From NCBI RefSeq assembly GCF_000378625.1, contig NZ_KB905170.1:62001-126000 (forward strand): 64,000 nucleotides of DNA, read 5' to 3'. The notes beneath the pieces are model-generated. The model searched no databases and had not been told where the DNA came from. It saw only the letters and a list, made by a program, of their open reading frames with translations. The position numbers were made by a program, and so were the translations under genes. This document shows positions 9,101 to 17,100 of this stretch, piece by piece. Source of the stretch: Colwellia piezophila ATCC BAA-637. GTDB lineage: Bacteria; Pseudomonadota; Gammaproteobacteria; Enterobacterales; Alteromonadaceae. The stretch's first letter is position 1. Each line of letters starts with the position of its first letter.

Positions 9101-11480
9101 TAAATAGTTCTTTTTCTTTGCTATCAAGAGTTTCAAACCATTCAATATCACTCACAATAAAATTTGTAAGAAAATTTTTCACACGTTTGTTTTTAAAAAA
9201 TGAATAATCCTTTAAAGTTATCAGGTGTTTGACTAAATTCTCTGGATTTATTCTATCTAATACATTGTGATTAACCAAAGGTGCATAAACATTTAAGTAT
9301 TCTGGATGAATTAGTTCTATATCCGTTGCTTCAAAGCATTCAATATTTTCGATATCTCTATCGTCAATAATTAATGGTTTATCCCTTTGAGTTAAATTAA
9401 TTAATTCATCTCTATTTGTATTAAATATTTTTAATTTTCTAATACTATCTATCGAGCGGTTGATCTCGACCGGACTATGATTAGTGATAAATGAAACAAT
9501 ATTTTTTATCCATAATTTATCTAACTTAAACATATTGAAATTATTTTCTATTGATTTCAATGAAGTTTGTAAGCTAGGATATTCCCAAGAACAAGGTAAT
9601 TCAGCATCATCTTTGATGACATCTATAACATCTTTAGCTAAGAATAATTCAGTATGATTCTGGAAAAGATCTAGATCAGGCTCCTGATCTAAAATAATTT
9701 CCATATCTATTCGGTAAAGGAAATTATTTAAACGAAGCTCAAATGGTAATCCATCTAATAATGAATAATCACTACCATCTTCTGAACAATAATTAAGTAT
9801 TTCTTTAAACCAAGTTCGATTATTAAGCATCTCGATGCTTGATTTACCGAATAAAATAGGAAATTCAACACCATCTGTTTCCTTAGAAATATAACCTCTT
9901 ATGTACTTGGGTGTTATGCTAGTTAACCCTAGGTCTATCCTATTGATGTTATTAATAACAAATCTAGGAGGAGTAGGTGAAACTATATTAAAATGCTCAC
10001 GTAGAGGATTAAGTAATAAATCATTAGGATCTTCATGTATATGGAGTGCTCCTTTGTACGAAGACATCCAACCTTCGGTATCTTTAGTTAAACTGTAAAA
10101 GCAATCATTAATAGACGCATGTCTATAAAAACCTGATTTTAAGCTATTATCAAACATGTTGTTTTGTGGGTTTAACCAAAGTTTATAATATTCTTTAATA
10201 TAATTTTTATTCTTAATAAAGCTTAATAAGTTTACCCATGCTTTTCCAACACCTTCTTTTAAAAGTAACTGATTCCATCCTATTAATATTTCTTTATCAT
10301 TCCCTGAGCCTTTAAATGTCAACTCTGTCCGCGTGTCATTTAAGTCGAACCAACCATGTATATGTACTGGATGTCCACTATCTATAGGTAAGTGCAAAAA
10401 TGTGAATGTTTTACCTTTAATAGTGCAGGGTTTACCATCTCCTCCTATTTTTATTGCAACTCCTACCCAAGGTAAAACCTTTCTTGGGATAGGCGTTATA
10501 TTCAATGCTTTAATCGCTTGATGTATTAAATTATTTTCATTACCTCTAAATAGACCATTGGCTACAGCCCACTTCTCTTTTGTTTTTGTTATTTTGTCTG
10601 TTACCTTGTTAAAAGATGAAACACTAAGCTCCTGATAGTAAGTATAAAAAGGGAGGTGATGTTTGCTAGATAGCCAATAGTTGCACGTGTCAATTGGAGA
10701 GTTTTTAAACTCTTTCTTTATTTCTTTATTTATATTTTCGACTTCTTTGGAATTACTTGTCGTTATTTCAACATGAACTATAACATCCCCGTTTTCTGAG
10801 ATTTCCTTTAAAACAAGCCTGTGAATACTTCTTAAAAACAAAAGGTTATCCGGATTTTTCTTCCATTCATCACACAAAATGTAAAAATCGTCGATTGTAA
10901 ATATTTCAGTACTAATTTTACTTTGTTTTGAAGTTACTTCATTCCTGACAGGCAATCGAAAAGTGGTAGGAGCTAAATTATTACAATTAGGGGATTTAAA
11001 AGTATTGACCCAATTTTTGATTGAGGAATATTCTTCTTCTCCCCATCCACGAATACTTTGAGGTATATTTTTACTTACTGCTGTATGTTGTATATCAAAC
11101 CAATATGCTCTCCCGTTTGATATAAAACTTGGGTGATCTGATATACTAAATGAAGAACTAAAGCCTTGACCAAAACGGCCTGTTTTGTCTGATTCTCCTG
11201 ATTTACCTTGCGCACTAAGCTCTTTAATGCTGTCAAAATCTTTTTCTTGAAACAAAGAGTTATTTTGAATAACTAATGCACACCCCATTCCCTCTTCAAA
11301 TTCAGTACCATTGAGTGATAAATGATTCCTCTGATCATAAGTAACTATCAACTCTGTCGCACCAGAGTCATCTGCGTTTTGTAAAAATTCTTTTAAAATA
11401 GTATCTTTCGTATAACTATTTATTAAACCTGTGATACGTGTAACGAGGTTTTCTTTATATGTGGAATCATGTACTGACAT
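6177..11480 (-). CDS. Sacsin-like GHKL ATPase with C-terminal DUF3883/PD-(D/E)XK-like domain
   Basis: The protein is 1767 residues. The N-terminus is a sacsin-type HSP90-like ATPase: N-box KEFLQNADDSGATEL (about 30-44), G1-type stretch ALVIQNN, and glycine-rich GRFGQGFSSSFSISD (about 102-116). A very large middle region (about 250-1450) has no recognised domain. A Ser/Asn-rich linker (about 1480-1640) leads to a C-terminal DUF3883-like domain (about 1655-1767) with NEGYDFQEID and YIEVKTL, the spaced D and ExK expected of PD-(D/E)XK nucleases. Large bacterial GHKL-DUF3883 proteins occur in defence islands. An ATP-controlled nuclease is the plausible reading. AGGAAG lies seven bases before the ATG. 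It stands alone between two duplicated leaders and is visibly AT-rich. Confidence 0.85.
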   Translation of the reverse strand: MSVHDSTYKENLVTRITGLINSYTKDTILKEFLQNADDSGATELIVTYDQRNHLSLNGTEFEEGMGCALVIQNNSLFQEKDFDSIKELSAQGKSGESDKTGRFGQGFSSSFSISDHPSFISNGRAYWFDIQHTAVSKNIPQSIRGWGEEEYSSIKNWVNTFKSPNCNNLAPTTFRLPVRNEVTSKQSKISTEIFTIDDFYILCDEWKKNPDNLLFLRSIHRLVLKEISENGDVIVHVEITTSNSKEVENINKEIKKEFKNSPIDTCNYWLSSKHHLPFYTYYQELSVSSFNKVTDKITKTKEKWAVANGLFRGNENNLIHQAIKALNITPIPRKVLPWVGVAIKIGGDGKPCTIKGKTFTFLHLPIDSGHPVHIHGWFDLNDTRTELTFKGSGNDKEILIGWNQLLLKEGVGKAWVNLLSFIKNKNYIKEYYKLWLNPQNNMFDNSLKSGFYRHASINDCFYSLTKDTEGWMSSYKGALHIHEDPNDLLLNPLREHFNIVSPTPPRFVINNINRIDLGLTSITPKYIRGYISKETDGVEFPILFGKSSIEMLNNRTWFKEILNYCSEDGSDYSLLDGLPFELRLNNFLYRIDMEIILDQEPDLDLFQNHTELFLAKDVIDVIKDDAELPCSWEYPSLQTSLKSIENNFNMFKLDKLWIKNIVSFITNHSPVEINRSIDSIRKLKIFNTNRDELINLTQRDKPLIIDDRDIENIECFEATDIELIHPEYLNVYAPLVNHNVLDRINPENLVKHLITLKDYSFFKNKRVKNFLTNFIVSDIEWFETLDSKEKELFKLIPFIQTENDNSYCLNDEANLFLPSNFEPPKHIHSLNGEYELIRIVDTNHKELLKRFGKEEQSILNYIDDVIIPFIKNTSDVADRDRVLIWLASEWDHYTNNLNEEKLAELTKTLTVSKIIPNLENTSLNTAQEYYLPSHFEYLPTFLQNKLFLPMFFEEHQEKWNFFLKQIGCSQSILPSHIIYVANEIIINNNQLVSIKLLRYISDNYENFERVKYEGKALIKILSNKPWFPVAEPKILLKPQKEYTKLDYSRNLILGKDIKVAGGKFYALHFGVDLSSSSLDTEHKTDEKTKAKALGLCTSVPIKSVFESFEILTSIVPISITDEGEIKKSAKAFYSYIGRLKIENIPRSIKNKCIRIREKWLPSNIVFKSLFSISNTYCWNDILNGEQNENLQSGLEKLGVLNKPKSSFFIERLNSLPMGKELNKTQLRDAKELQKCLVSIVDRLAEGTTFPLLSKQGVLYNANVLYIDDFPAYHNADDKNDKINLCKKGYPNLEKFLGVKSLAETAKGEIDQNKTTFTDCISPKAKSIKSLLKSNHFKVAILRLNYHENKISESELDKTDINRIIPSDIYFSNKIVVDYYVRSSWLYTDNEATTFENHETDILYILNQDDLDDMCEIIAAYIQKKTNLSRESFSSIEKILRKNTEGINIAKLLDSRKVKELPEKIYVDIEDDVFDYEDNFEGNIDDYSLINETDFSNTSNSDGSEQSNLTPPELPHETAEKSVSTNSSQNSTSEVEVVGRNTIEGGTNNDLRKVYGNKPSFEKNEQVDRVVNSFSGTSKGNTLSLHKKNEGEGDSDSNRTVSNKPNRSNKSRKSKSAANIVSDNSKLPVTVFNNRYDDEHSENLSLKIGDKGEDFFKKHYKAYILKSGNNILKMGGNNEGYDFQEIDKNGRVVRYIEVKTLTGSWRDRGVSVTLPQVKFALENDNWWLVVIENINQHPVNVYQLKNPVLEMKRFMFDSSWKKIARDIS

Positions 11481-11582
11481 TATTACTTCCTAGTACTGCT
11501 TATTAAATAGGGAATTGAACACTTAACTAACTTCAATACGCTTTATTGGATAGCCTATTATTTTTCTAGTCGCTAACTTGTC

Positions 11583-11685
11583 TCAATATATTGCTTCTGA
11601 TGTATATTCAAAACCGTGATAGTTCTGTTAACTGTTCTGTTTAAAGTGCGGGGAACCTATTGATTGGTATTTTTTTGTAGCTCAT
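11583..11685 (-). pseudogene. Collapsed remnant of a second sel1 gene
   Basis: From the ATG at 11685 (preceded by the same hairpin and AGGAGAT as the intact gene), the first codons parallel those of the 4644-5906 gene (M-x-Y-x-x-...-P-x-N/N-Q...) but stop after 14 codons. About 40 bp further downstream, 11584-11616 is a 33-bp piece nearly identical to the repeat units (CAATA-ATTGCTTCTGATGTAT-TTCAAAACCG). The bulk of the gene has been deleted, leaving the leader, a few codons and part of one Sel1 module. Confidence 0.75.
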
Positions 11686-11853
11686 AATTCTATCTCCTGA
11701 ATGTTTATTTAAATGCAGGTTTTCTGCCTTCATTTAAATAAACGGAGATAAGGCGATGGAATTAACATTTAATTTCAATTATTTTGAAAAACAATTTAAT
11801 TAACTAATTTAACATAGGAGCGCGAGGTTAAATTAGATGATCAATCATCAGTG
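11650..11853 (-). repeat. Duplicated leader, copy B
   Basis: This is the second copy of 5863-6090 in the same orientation, with the hairpin arms at 11703-11715 and 11731-11743 conserved exactly and the dyad at 11804-11836 shortened. It lies in the otherwise gene-free gap 11481-11985. Confidence 0.85.
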
Positions 11854-11985
11854 GATTTGATAATTGATTTAGCGAAGTATCAAAATCATTGTCTCCAAGT
11901 TACTTTGTAAACTATTATAAATGCAACGCTTAGTATAATTGAGGATATAAATTTTTCGCGAGTATTAGAATGAAATTATAAATTT

Positions 11986-14900
11986 TTAGTTTTGATTCTG
12001 ATTCTTTAATATGAGAGATAAATTAAACTGGGCATCAGAATGCCCTTGTTCTGCGGCTTTTTTGTACCAATGGATGGCTTTTGATGTGTCTTTAAAACCA
12101 CCATTAACATCATCATATATAAGCGCTAAATTAAACTGAGCATCAACATACCCTTGTTCAGCGGAATTTTTGTACCAATAGATGGCTTTTGATGTATCTT
12201 TAAAACCTTCATTAACATCATATATATAAGCTAAAAGAAATTGGGCACCAAAATCACCTTGTTCAGCGGCTTTTTTGTACCAATACATGGCTGCTGATGT
12301 ATCTTTAAAACCGCCATTAACATCATCATAGATAAGTGCTAAATTAAACTGGGCATCAGAATAGCCTTGTTCAGCGGATTTTTTGTACCAAGTCATGGCT
12401 ATTGATGTATCTTTAAAATCACCATTAACATCACCATATATCAGCGCTAAAAAAAATTGGGCATCAGCATTCCCTTGTTCTGCGGATTTTTTGTACCAAT
12501 AAATGGCTTCTAATGTATCTTTAAAACCACCATTAACATCATCATATATACGCGCTAAAAGAAATTGGGTATAAGCATCCCCTTGTTCAGCGGATTTTTT
12601 GTACCAAGTCATGGCTTTTGATTTATCTTTAAAACCACCATTTACATCATTATATATAATCGCTAAATTATGTTGGGCTTTAGCATCCCCTTGTTCAGCG
12701 GATTTTTTGTACCAAGTCATGGCTTTTGATTTATCTTTAAAACCACCATTAACATCATTATATATAGTCGCTAAATTATATTGGGCATCAGCATTCCCTT
12801 GTTCAGCAGATTTTTTGTACCAATAAATGGCTTCTAATGTATCTTTAAAACCACCATTAACATCATGATATATAAGCGCTAAATTAAATTGGGCATTAGC
12901 ACTCCCTTGAACAGCGGATTTTTTGTACCAAGTCATAGCTGCTGCTCTATCTTTAAAGCCACTATTTACATCATCATATATATGAGCTAAATGAAACTGG
13001 GCTTTAGCATCCCCTTGTGTAGCTGCTTTTGTGTACCAAGTAATGGCTTCTGATGTATCTTCTAAATCGCCACTAACCACATCATAATTCAATACGACTT
13101 TAAGCGACTTATTGGGGTAATAATGCCTTATTGATTTCAATCGGTTGTTTTCATCATATTCATAAATTGATTTCCAAAAACCATCCTTATTTGCAACTGG
13201 TTCTCCATTTACCCCAAAGTATGAACGGCTATTAATAAGATCTACGTCATCGTAAGATAATACCAACCTGTGATAATAATCATTATAAAGGGCTGCTTTG
13301 TCACAAGGGTCAAGAGCTGCTTTGTCACAAGGGTCAAAGGCCGCTTGCTCTATTATGGCTCGCAGATCATCTCCTAGATCAGTATATTTATATTTAACAT
13401 ATGAATAATTACCATGTACGCTTAAAAAATCACCTGATCTATCTAAAGTTGTACGTTGAATTAGATCTCCATTTTTATCATATAAAAACTTTACTTTATA
13501 ATAACTGTCTTTTGACGTTGGGCCGTATTCTTCGTTGGTAAGTTCTATAATGTTTCCCATCCCACCCCATAAAAGCGTCATGGTATAAGTATTTTTCCAA
13601 CCATCAAGTACATTATTTTTTAATTTAATATCTCGCTCAAATCCATCAAATTTGCTTGGTCGGCCGTGTATGTCGTATTCAAAAACCTCCCTGCCATAAC
13701 CGTCAGTATTTTCTGTCGGATAGCCTTTTTTATTATATGTAAGCTTCCCAATCTTATTACCTGAGCTATCATATTCTAAAACAATGCGAGCAGGTTTATC
13801 GGAACTTACGGTTAATTGTCCACCTTCATTAGTCTGCATTATTTCTGTGTTATTACCCCATATATCATATTCTCTAACTTCAGTATCACTAGCATTCTCC
13901 AATACATGAGTTTTTTTAATATTAAAGCCTTTTTCGTCTTGTTTATACTCTACAGTACCAGACACAGAAGATTTAATTGGTTGACCGTTCTGATCTAAAA
14001 ATAACTGAGTTGAGATTTGTCCTGAATGCGTATAGGTAAATTTTTCACCAAAACCTGTATGGTCATCATCTGAAATTCTCTTACCATATGCATTCAAATA
14101 ATACTTTTTAGTAATAAACCCTGATTCATTATAAAAATATTTGTATTGAGATATACCAGCAACCTCAACTTTAAATTCTTTTAAATTTTTCCATATATCA
14201 AAAGGGTTAATATGAAGGTAACTTTTACCGATGAATACTTGTGATTGGTTTTTAGCGAATCGATAATTATCTAACCGAATTCGTTTTCTGGAAGAGGTTT
14301 TTATATCAACTGAAAATAAATTACCATCAGCAGCATATTTATACTCCCACAAGGCTGCATTGTCCTTTTCCTTGTTTTTTATCAATGTTCCAATACTATT
14401 TTGATAACTCAGCTTTTTTAACACGCCCCGCTGATAATCAAGTCGATAGTATTTCCCTAGATGTTTTTTTTCTTCTTCGTTTAACTCATATAGACCAAAT
14501 GGCACACTCCACCTTTCAGCAATATTAGCGAAGTAATAACTCTTAACTCGATTAAGATCCCAATAATAAAAAGAACTAAGAAATATAGGCAACACAATGA
14601 AAATAAAGGAAATGCGAAGTCGAGTATTAGTTTTATGTTGCTTTGATAACTTAAGGTATTTTGCTAAATGGTTATCACTGATAATGCCACTTTTAAAATA
14701 GCGCCAGCCTTCTTTGAGTAACCTGTTATCTTTAATAAGGTAATTATTTTTTTGTTCCGAACACCAACGTAAAAATTGACCATCGACACTGTAGCGCCAC
14801 TCTAAATAATCCTTATTTTTTGTAACCCATTCCTTCAGTTCGTTCCAGTTATTAAACAAACTATCATGTACCAATTTAATCATGGTGTCGGCACTTGTAT

Positions 14901-16596
14901 TGTTCGCACTAACGATTAAATTTGCGTCAATAAATTGTTGGGCCAGTTTATATAATTGGGGGGAGTCTACTTCTAGTTTATTTAGATCAACGTGTTTCGC
15001 GTAAGGTAAAAACTCGCCATTTAAACCCACGAAAGCATCAAAAAGCTGAGCAATTAATTTTTCGTTGGCTTTATTATCTTTTAATACTTGAGTTGCCCTA
15101 TAAGCAATGGCACCGGTAAGGCCACCTAACTCTTGATAATGTTGGTACTTTAATTCCGTTGCATTAGGATTTTCTAACGTAGCTTTGAGGTAAAGCTGCT
15201 CTAATAGAAACTCCACCATAGGAAGTGCAAAGGGTGTTTTAGATGCCTCATCTATGATGACTTTATCTAATACCCCACCCTCGCTATCATGCTCGAAAGT
15301 AATCCCAGAAAATGCTGATTGTTCATGAATGATTGCTTGCCAATCATCTAGTTCAAGCTGTGATGCCACATTAGATATAACGGGTGAACTAAGCGCCTGA
15401 TTATCTAACAAACGACCTAGGTACTCATTACGAATTGCCAACACTATATCTAGCGGCTTCAATTGGTTTGCTAGGTCGTTTAAAGCTTTTAATGTACTAA
15501 CAATATTTTCGTTTGGTTGGCTGAATACCTCTTCAAACTGGTCAAAGTAGATTAAGCATGGTGGTGTTTTATCGTCAACAATAGTGCTGATTGTCTCAAT
15601 GGCTTTTCTTGGTGAGCTAGCAAAGGTTAATATTAACTCTGTTATCGACAGCCCTTTTTGCTCTAACTGCCAAGCTTTGTTTAACTCTTCTAAAAGAAAG
15701 CCGATTATCCCAATATTTTCTGGCACTTTTGATGGTGTAGTATAAGCCCAACTAAACTGATTACTAACTTGCTCTAGTTTGGGTATTAACCCTGCTTTAA
15801 TTAATGATGATTTTCCCGTACCACTTGCACCACTGACAATTAGCAAACCTTGGTTTTGTTTTAAATCTTCATACAAACGATTAACGTCTTTGCTTCTGCC
15901 AAAAAAGCGAACACTGTCTTCATAATCAAAACTACTTAAGCCTTTAAAAGGTGCCCAACGACCAAGAGGGTCTCCATCGTAACTGTCATCTAATAGTTCA
16001 CCAATTAAATTTTGTAGCCGAGTTACTGTTAATAAAACCCCACCTAAGTCCGCAATTTTTTTACGTTGCTCTTTTGTTATGTCATCATCGTTTTGTATTG
16101 GATAACATATAGAGAATTGGGTAAATCGGTCTTGGTTTTTTTCTACATAAGCACAAACAGAGTCAATCTTCTCGCATATATGGCTTATTGGTAGTACATG
16201 CCCCGATGTTAATATCTCGCCTGTTGCAAAAATTGGGAACTCAAACTTACCTGGTTTTTTTAATACTACTCGCCACCAGCTTTCAAAAAGAGCGAGTGCA
16301 TAGCCTAAACCACTACTAGAACTTCCTTGGCTGAAATTGAAACTATCATCATTTTGTGTTGTTAAATTGATACCAGCACGAAAACGCTGGCGTTGGTCCA
16401 ATTTATTTAATGAAACATAAGCGGCAATAGCACTACTATTTAAATAGCGTTGCTGATCTTGAAAAGATTGGGGAGTTAATTTTCGTTTGAGCGTTAAATT
16501 TAACTGCGCTTTAACTGACGGGTCACCAATTTGACTTTCTTGTGGGCGAACCTCAGTTTGCAAAACTGTTGTTGTATTGGTGAGTATGTAAATCAT
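11986..16596 (-). CDS. Lon-like protease / nSTAND NTPase / YD-like / Sel1-repeat fusion protein
   Basis: This protein is 1536 residues. Residues ~40-155 resemble the Lon (S16) proteolytic domain: the serine loop FSQGSSSSGLGYALAL (about 88-103) and FATGEILTSGHVLPISH (about 123-139). Residues ~215-600 form an nSTAND NTPase with Walker A SGASGTGKSS (about 255-264), Walker B CLIYFDQFEEVF (about 347-358) and the winged-helix stretch ELGGLTGAIAYRA. A membrane helix follows (~660-680, FIFIVLPIFLSSFYYW). Next come ~480 residues of YD/RHS-like beta repeats (REYDIWGN, LEYDSSGN, FEYDIHGR, FLYDKNGD, YEYDENNR). The last ~360 residues are ten 36-residue Sel1 repeats. STAND proteins are signal-gated oligomerising switches, and Avs members sense phage proteins. 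The inferred layout is protease effector, switch and sensor. The start has only a weak ribosome binding site. Confidence 0.85.
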   Translation of the reverse strand: MIYILTNTTTVLQTEVRPQESQIGDPSVKAQLNLTLKRKLTPQSFQDQQRYLNSSAIAAYVSLNKLDQRQRFRAGINLTTQNDDSFNFSQGSSSSGLGYALALFESWWRVVLKKPGKFEFPIFATGEILTSGHVLPISHICEKIDSVCAYVEKNQDRFTQFSICYPIQNDDDITKEQRKKIADLGGVLLTVTRLQNLIGELLDDSYDGDPLGRWAPFKGLSSFDYEDSVRFFGRSKDVNRLYEDLKQNQGLLIVSGASGTGKSSLIKAGLIPKLEQVSNQFSWAYTTPSKVPENIGIIGFLLEELNKAWQLEQKGLSITELILTFASSPRKAIETISTIVDDKTPPCLIYFDQFEEVFSQPNENIVSTLKALNDLANQLKPLDIVLAIRNEYLGRLLDNQALSSPVISNVASQLELDDWQAIIHEQSAFSGITFEHDSEGGVLDKVIIDEASKTPFALPMVEFLLEQLYLKATLENPNATELKYQHYQELGGLTGAIAYRATQVLKDNKANEKLIAQLFDAFVGLNGEFLPYAKHVDLNKLEVDSPQLYKLAQQFIDANLIVSANNTSADTMIKLVHDSLFNNWNELKEWVTKNKDYLEWRYSVDGQFLRWCSEQKNNYLIKDNRLLKEGWRYFKSGIISDNHLAKYLKLSKQHKTNTRLRISFIFIVLPIFLSSFYYWDLNRVKSYYFANIAERWSVPFGLYELNEEEKKHLGKYYRLDYQRGVLKKLSYQNSIGTLIKNKEKDNAALWEYKYAADGNLFSVDIKTSSRKRIRLDNYRFAKNQSQVFIGKSYLHINPFDIWKNLKEFKVEVAGISQYKYFYNESGFITKKYYLNAYGKRISDDDHTGFGEKFTYTHSGQISTQLFLDQNGQPIKSSVSGTVEYKQDEKGFNIKKTHVLENASDTEVREYDIWGNNTEIMQTNEGGQLTVSSDKPARIVLEYDSSGNKIGKLTYNKKGYPTENTDGYGREVFEYDIHGRPSKFDGFERDIKLKNNVLDGWKNTYTMTLLWGGMGNIIELTNEEYGPTSKDSYYKVKFLYDKNGDLIQRTTLDRSGDFLSVHGNYSYVKYKYTDLGDDLRAIIEQAAFDPCDKAALDPCDKAALYNDYYHRLVLSYDDVDLINSRSYFGVNGEPVANKDGFWKSIYEYDENNRLKSIRHYYPNKSLKVVLNYDVVSGDLEDTSEAITWYTKAATQGDAKAQFHLAHIYDDVNSGFKDRAAAMTWYKKSAVQGSANAQFNLALIYHDVNGGFKDTLEAIYWYKKSAEQGNADAQYNLATIYNDVNGGFKDKSKAMTWYKKSAEQGDAKAQHNLAIIYNDVNGGFKDKSKAMTWYKKSAEQGDAYTQFLLARIYDDVNGGFKDTLEAIYWYKKSAEQGNADAQFFLALIYGDVNGDFKDTSIAMTWYKKSAEQGYSDAQFNLALIYDDVNGGFKDTSAAMYWYKKAAEQGDFGAQFLLAYIYDVNEGFKDTSKAIYWYKNSAEQGYVDAQFNLALIYDDVNGGFKDTSKAIHWYKKAAEQGHSDAQFNLSLILKNQNQN
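11999..13080 (-). repeat. 108-bp tandem coding repeats (ten Sel1 modules)
   Basis: Ten 108-bp units (one shortened by a codon) encode repeats of the form GGFKDTSKAMTWYKKSAEQG followed by AQFNLALIYDDVN. Adjacent units share long near-identical runs, and two units near 12600-12830 are almost the same sequence. The type is the same as that of the 4644-5906 gene. Confidence 0.85.
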
Positions 16597-17100
16597 TAGC
16601 TTAAAACTTTAACCTTAAATTTGTATATCATTATCAACACTTCCCTGAACCGACTGCGCACAAGAAGTATTAATTACCCACTACCTTTGACTACTAAGCC
16701 TAGAACAGGCAATTGTTGCTAAAGCAATATGAAATTATAATGCTTTTGCATCAACGCTATAAAGCGTTAATGCTATCACTTAACTAAACAACAATTAATT
16801 ACATGTTGGTTACCACATTGCAACCAAAGTTAAAAATAAAGAGGTGCAAAATATTCAGTTCATATGTAATTTAGAATTTAAATTGACTAACTTTTTCCTA
16901 ATCGCTTAGTTTTGGCACTCGATCAATAAACCATAAACACTTATATTCCAGGCTGTTTCAGAACGGAATTTCATCCGATTCATCATCTAAGCCAGAAGTT
17001 GAGGGTTTGGATGATGAATTGTTATTATCAAAATTATGCTTATATCATTTGTAGTTCATAGGCATGAATTTCAGTTGTGTACACAGACTAAATATTTAAG
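16597..17100. other. Intergenic stretch, mostly without recognised content
   Basis: About 500 bp between the STAND gene and the helicase. It contains two short dyads (TTGCTAAAGCAA near 16720 and AACGCTATAAAGCGTT near 16753) and the SSB-like tail listed separately. A 13-mer GTGCAAAATATTC at 16844-16856 also occurs at 2277-2289. No other coding sequence was found. Confidence 0.5.
16958..17050 (-). pseudogene. SSB C-terminal tail remnant
   Basis: The minus-strand frame ending at a TGA (16958-16960) encodes NFDNNNSSSKPSTSGLDDES followed by DEIPF. This has the Asn/Ser-rich linker and acidic DDEIPF-type tip that end bacterial single-stranded DNA-binding proteins and recruit repair enzymes. An in-frame stop lies about 28 codons upstream and no OB-fold coding sequence is present, so it appears to be the 3' end of a deleted ssb gene, perhaps from a plasmid or integrative element. 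A chance match is possible but the tip is very specific. Confidence 0.6.

Noticed and set aside
11999-13080. A 75-codon plus-strand ORF inside the repeats (12599-12826)
   Set aside because: It is the antisense shadow of the Sel1 modules and repeats with the same period.
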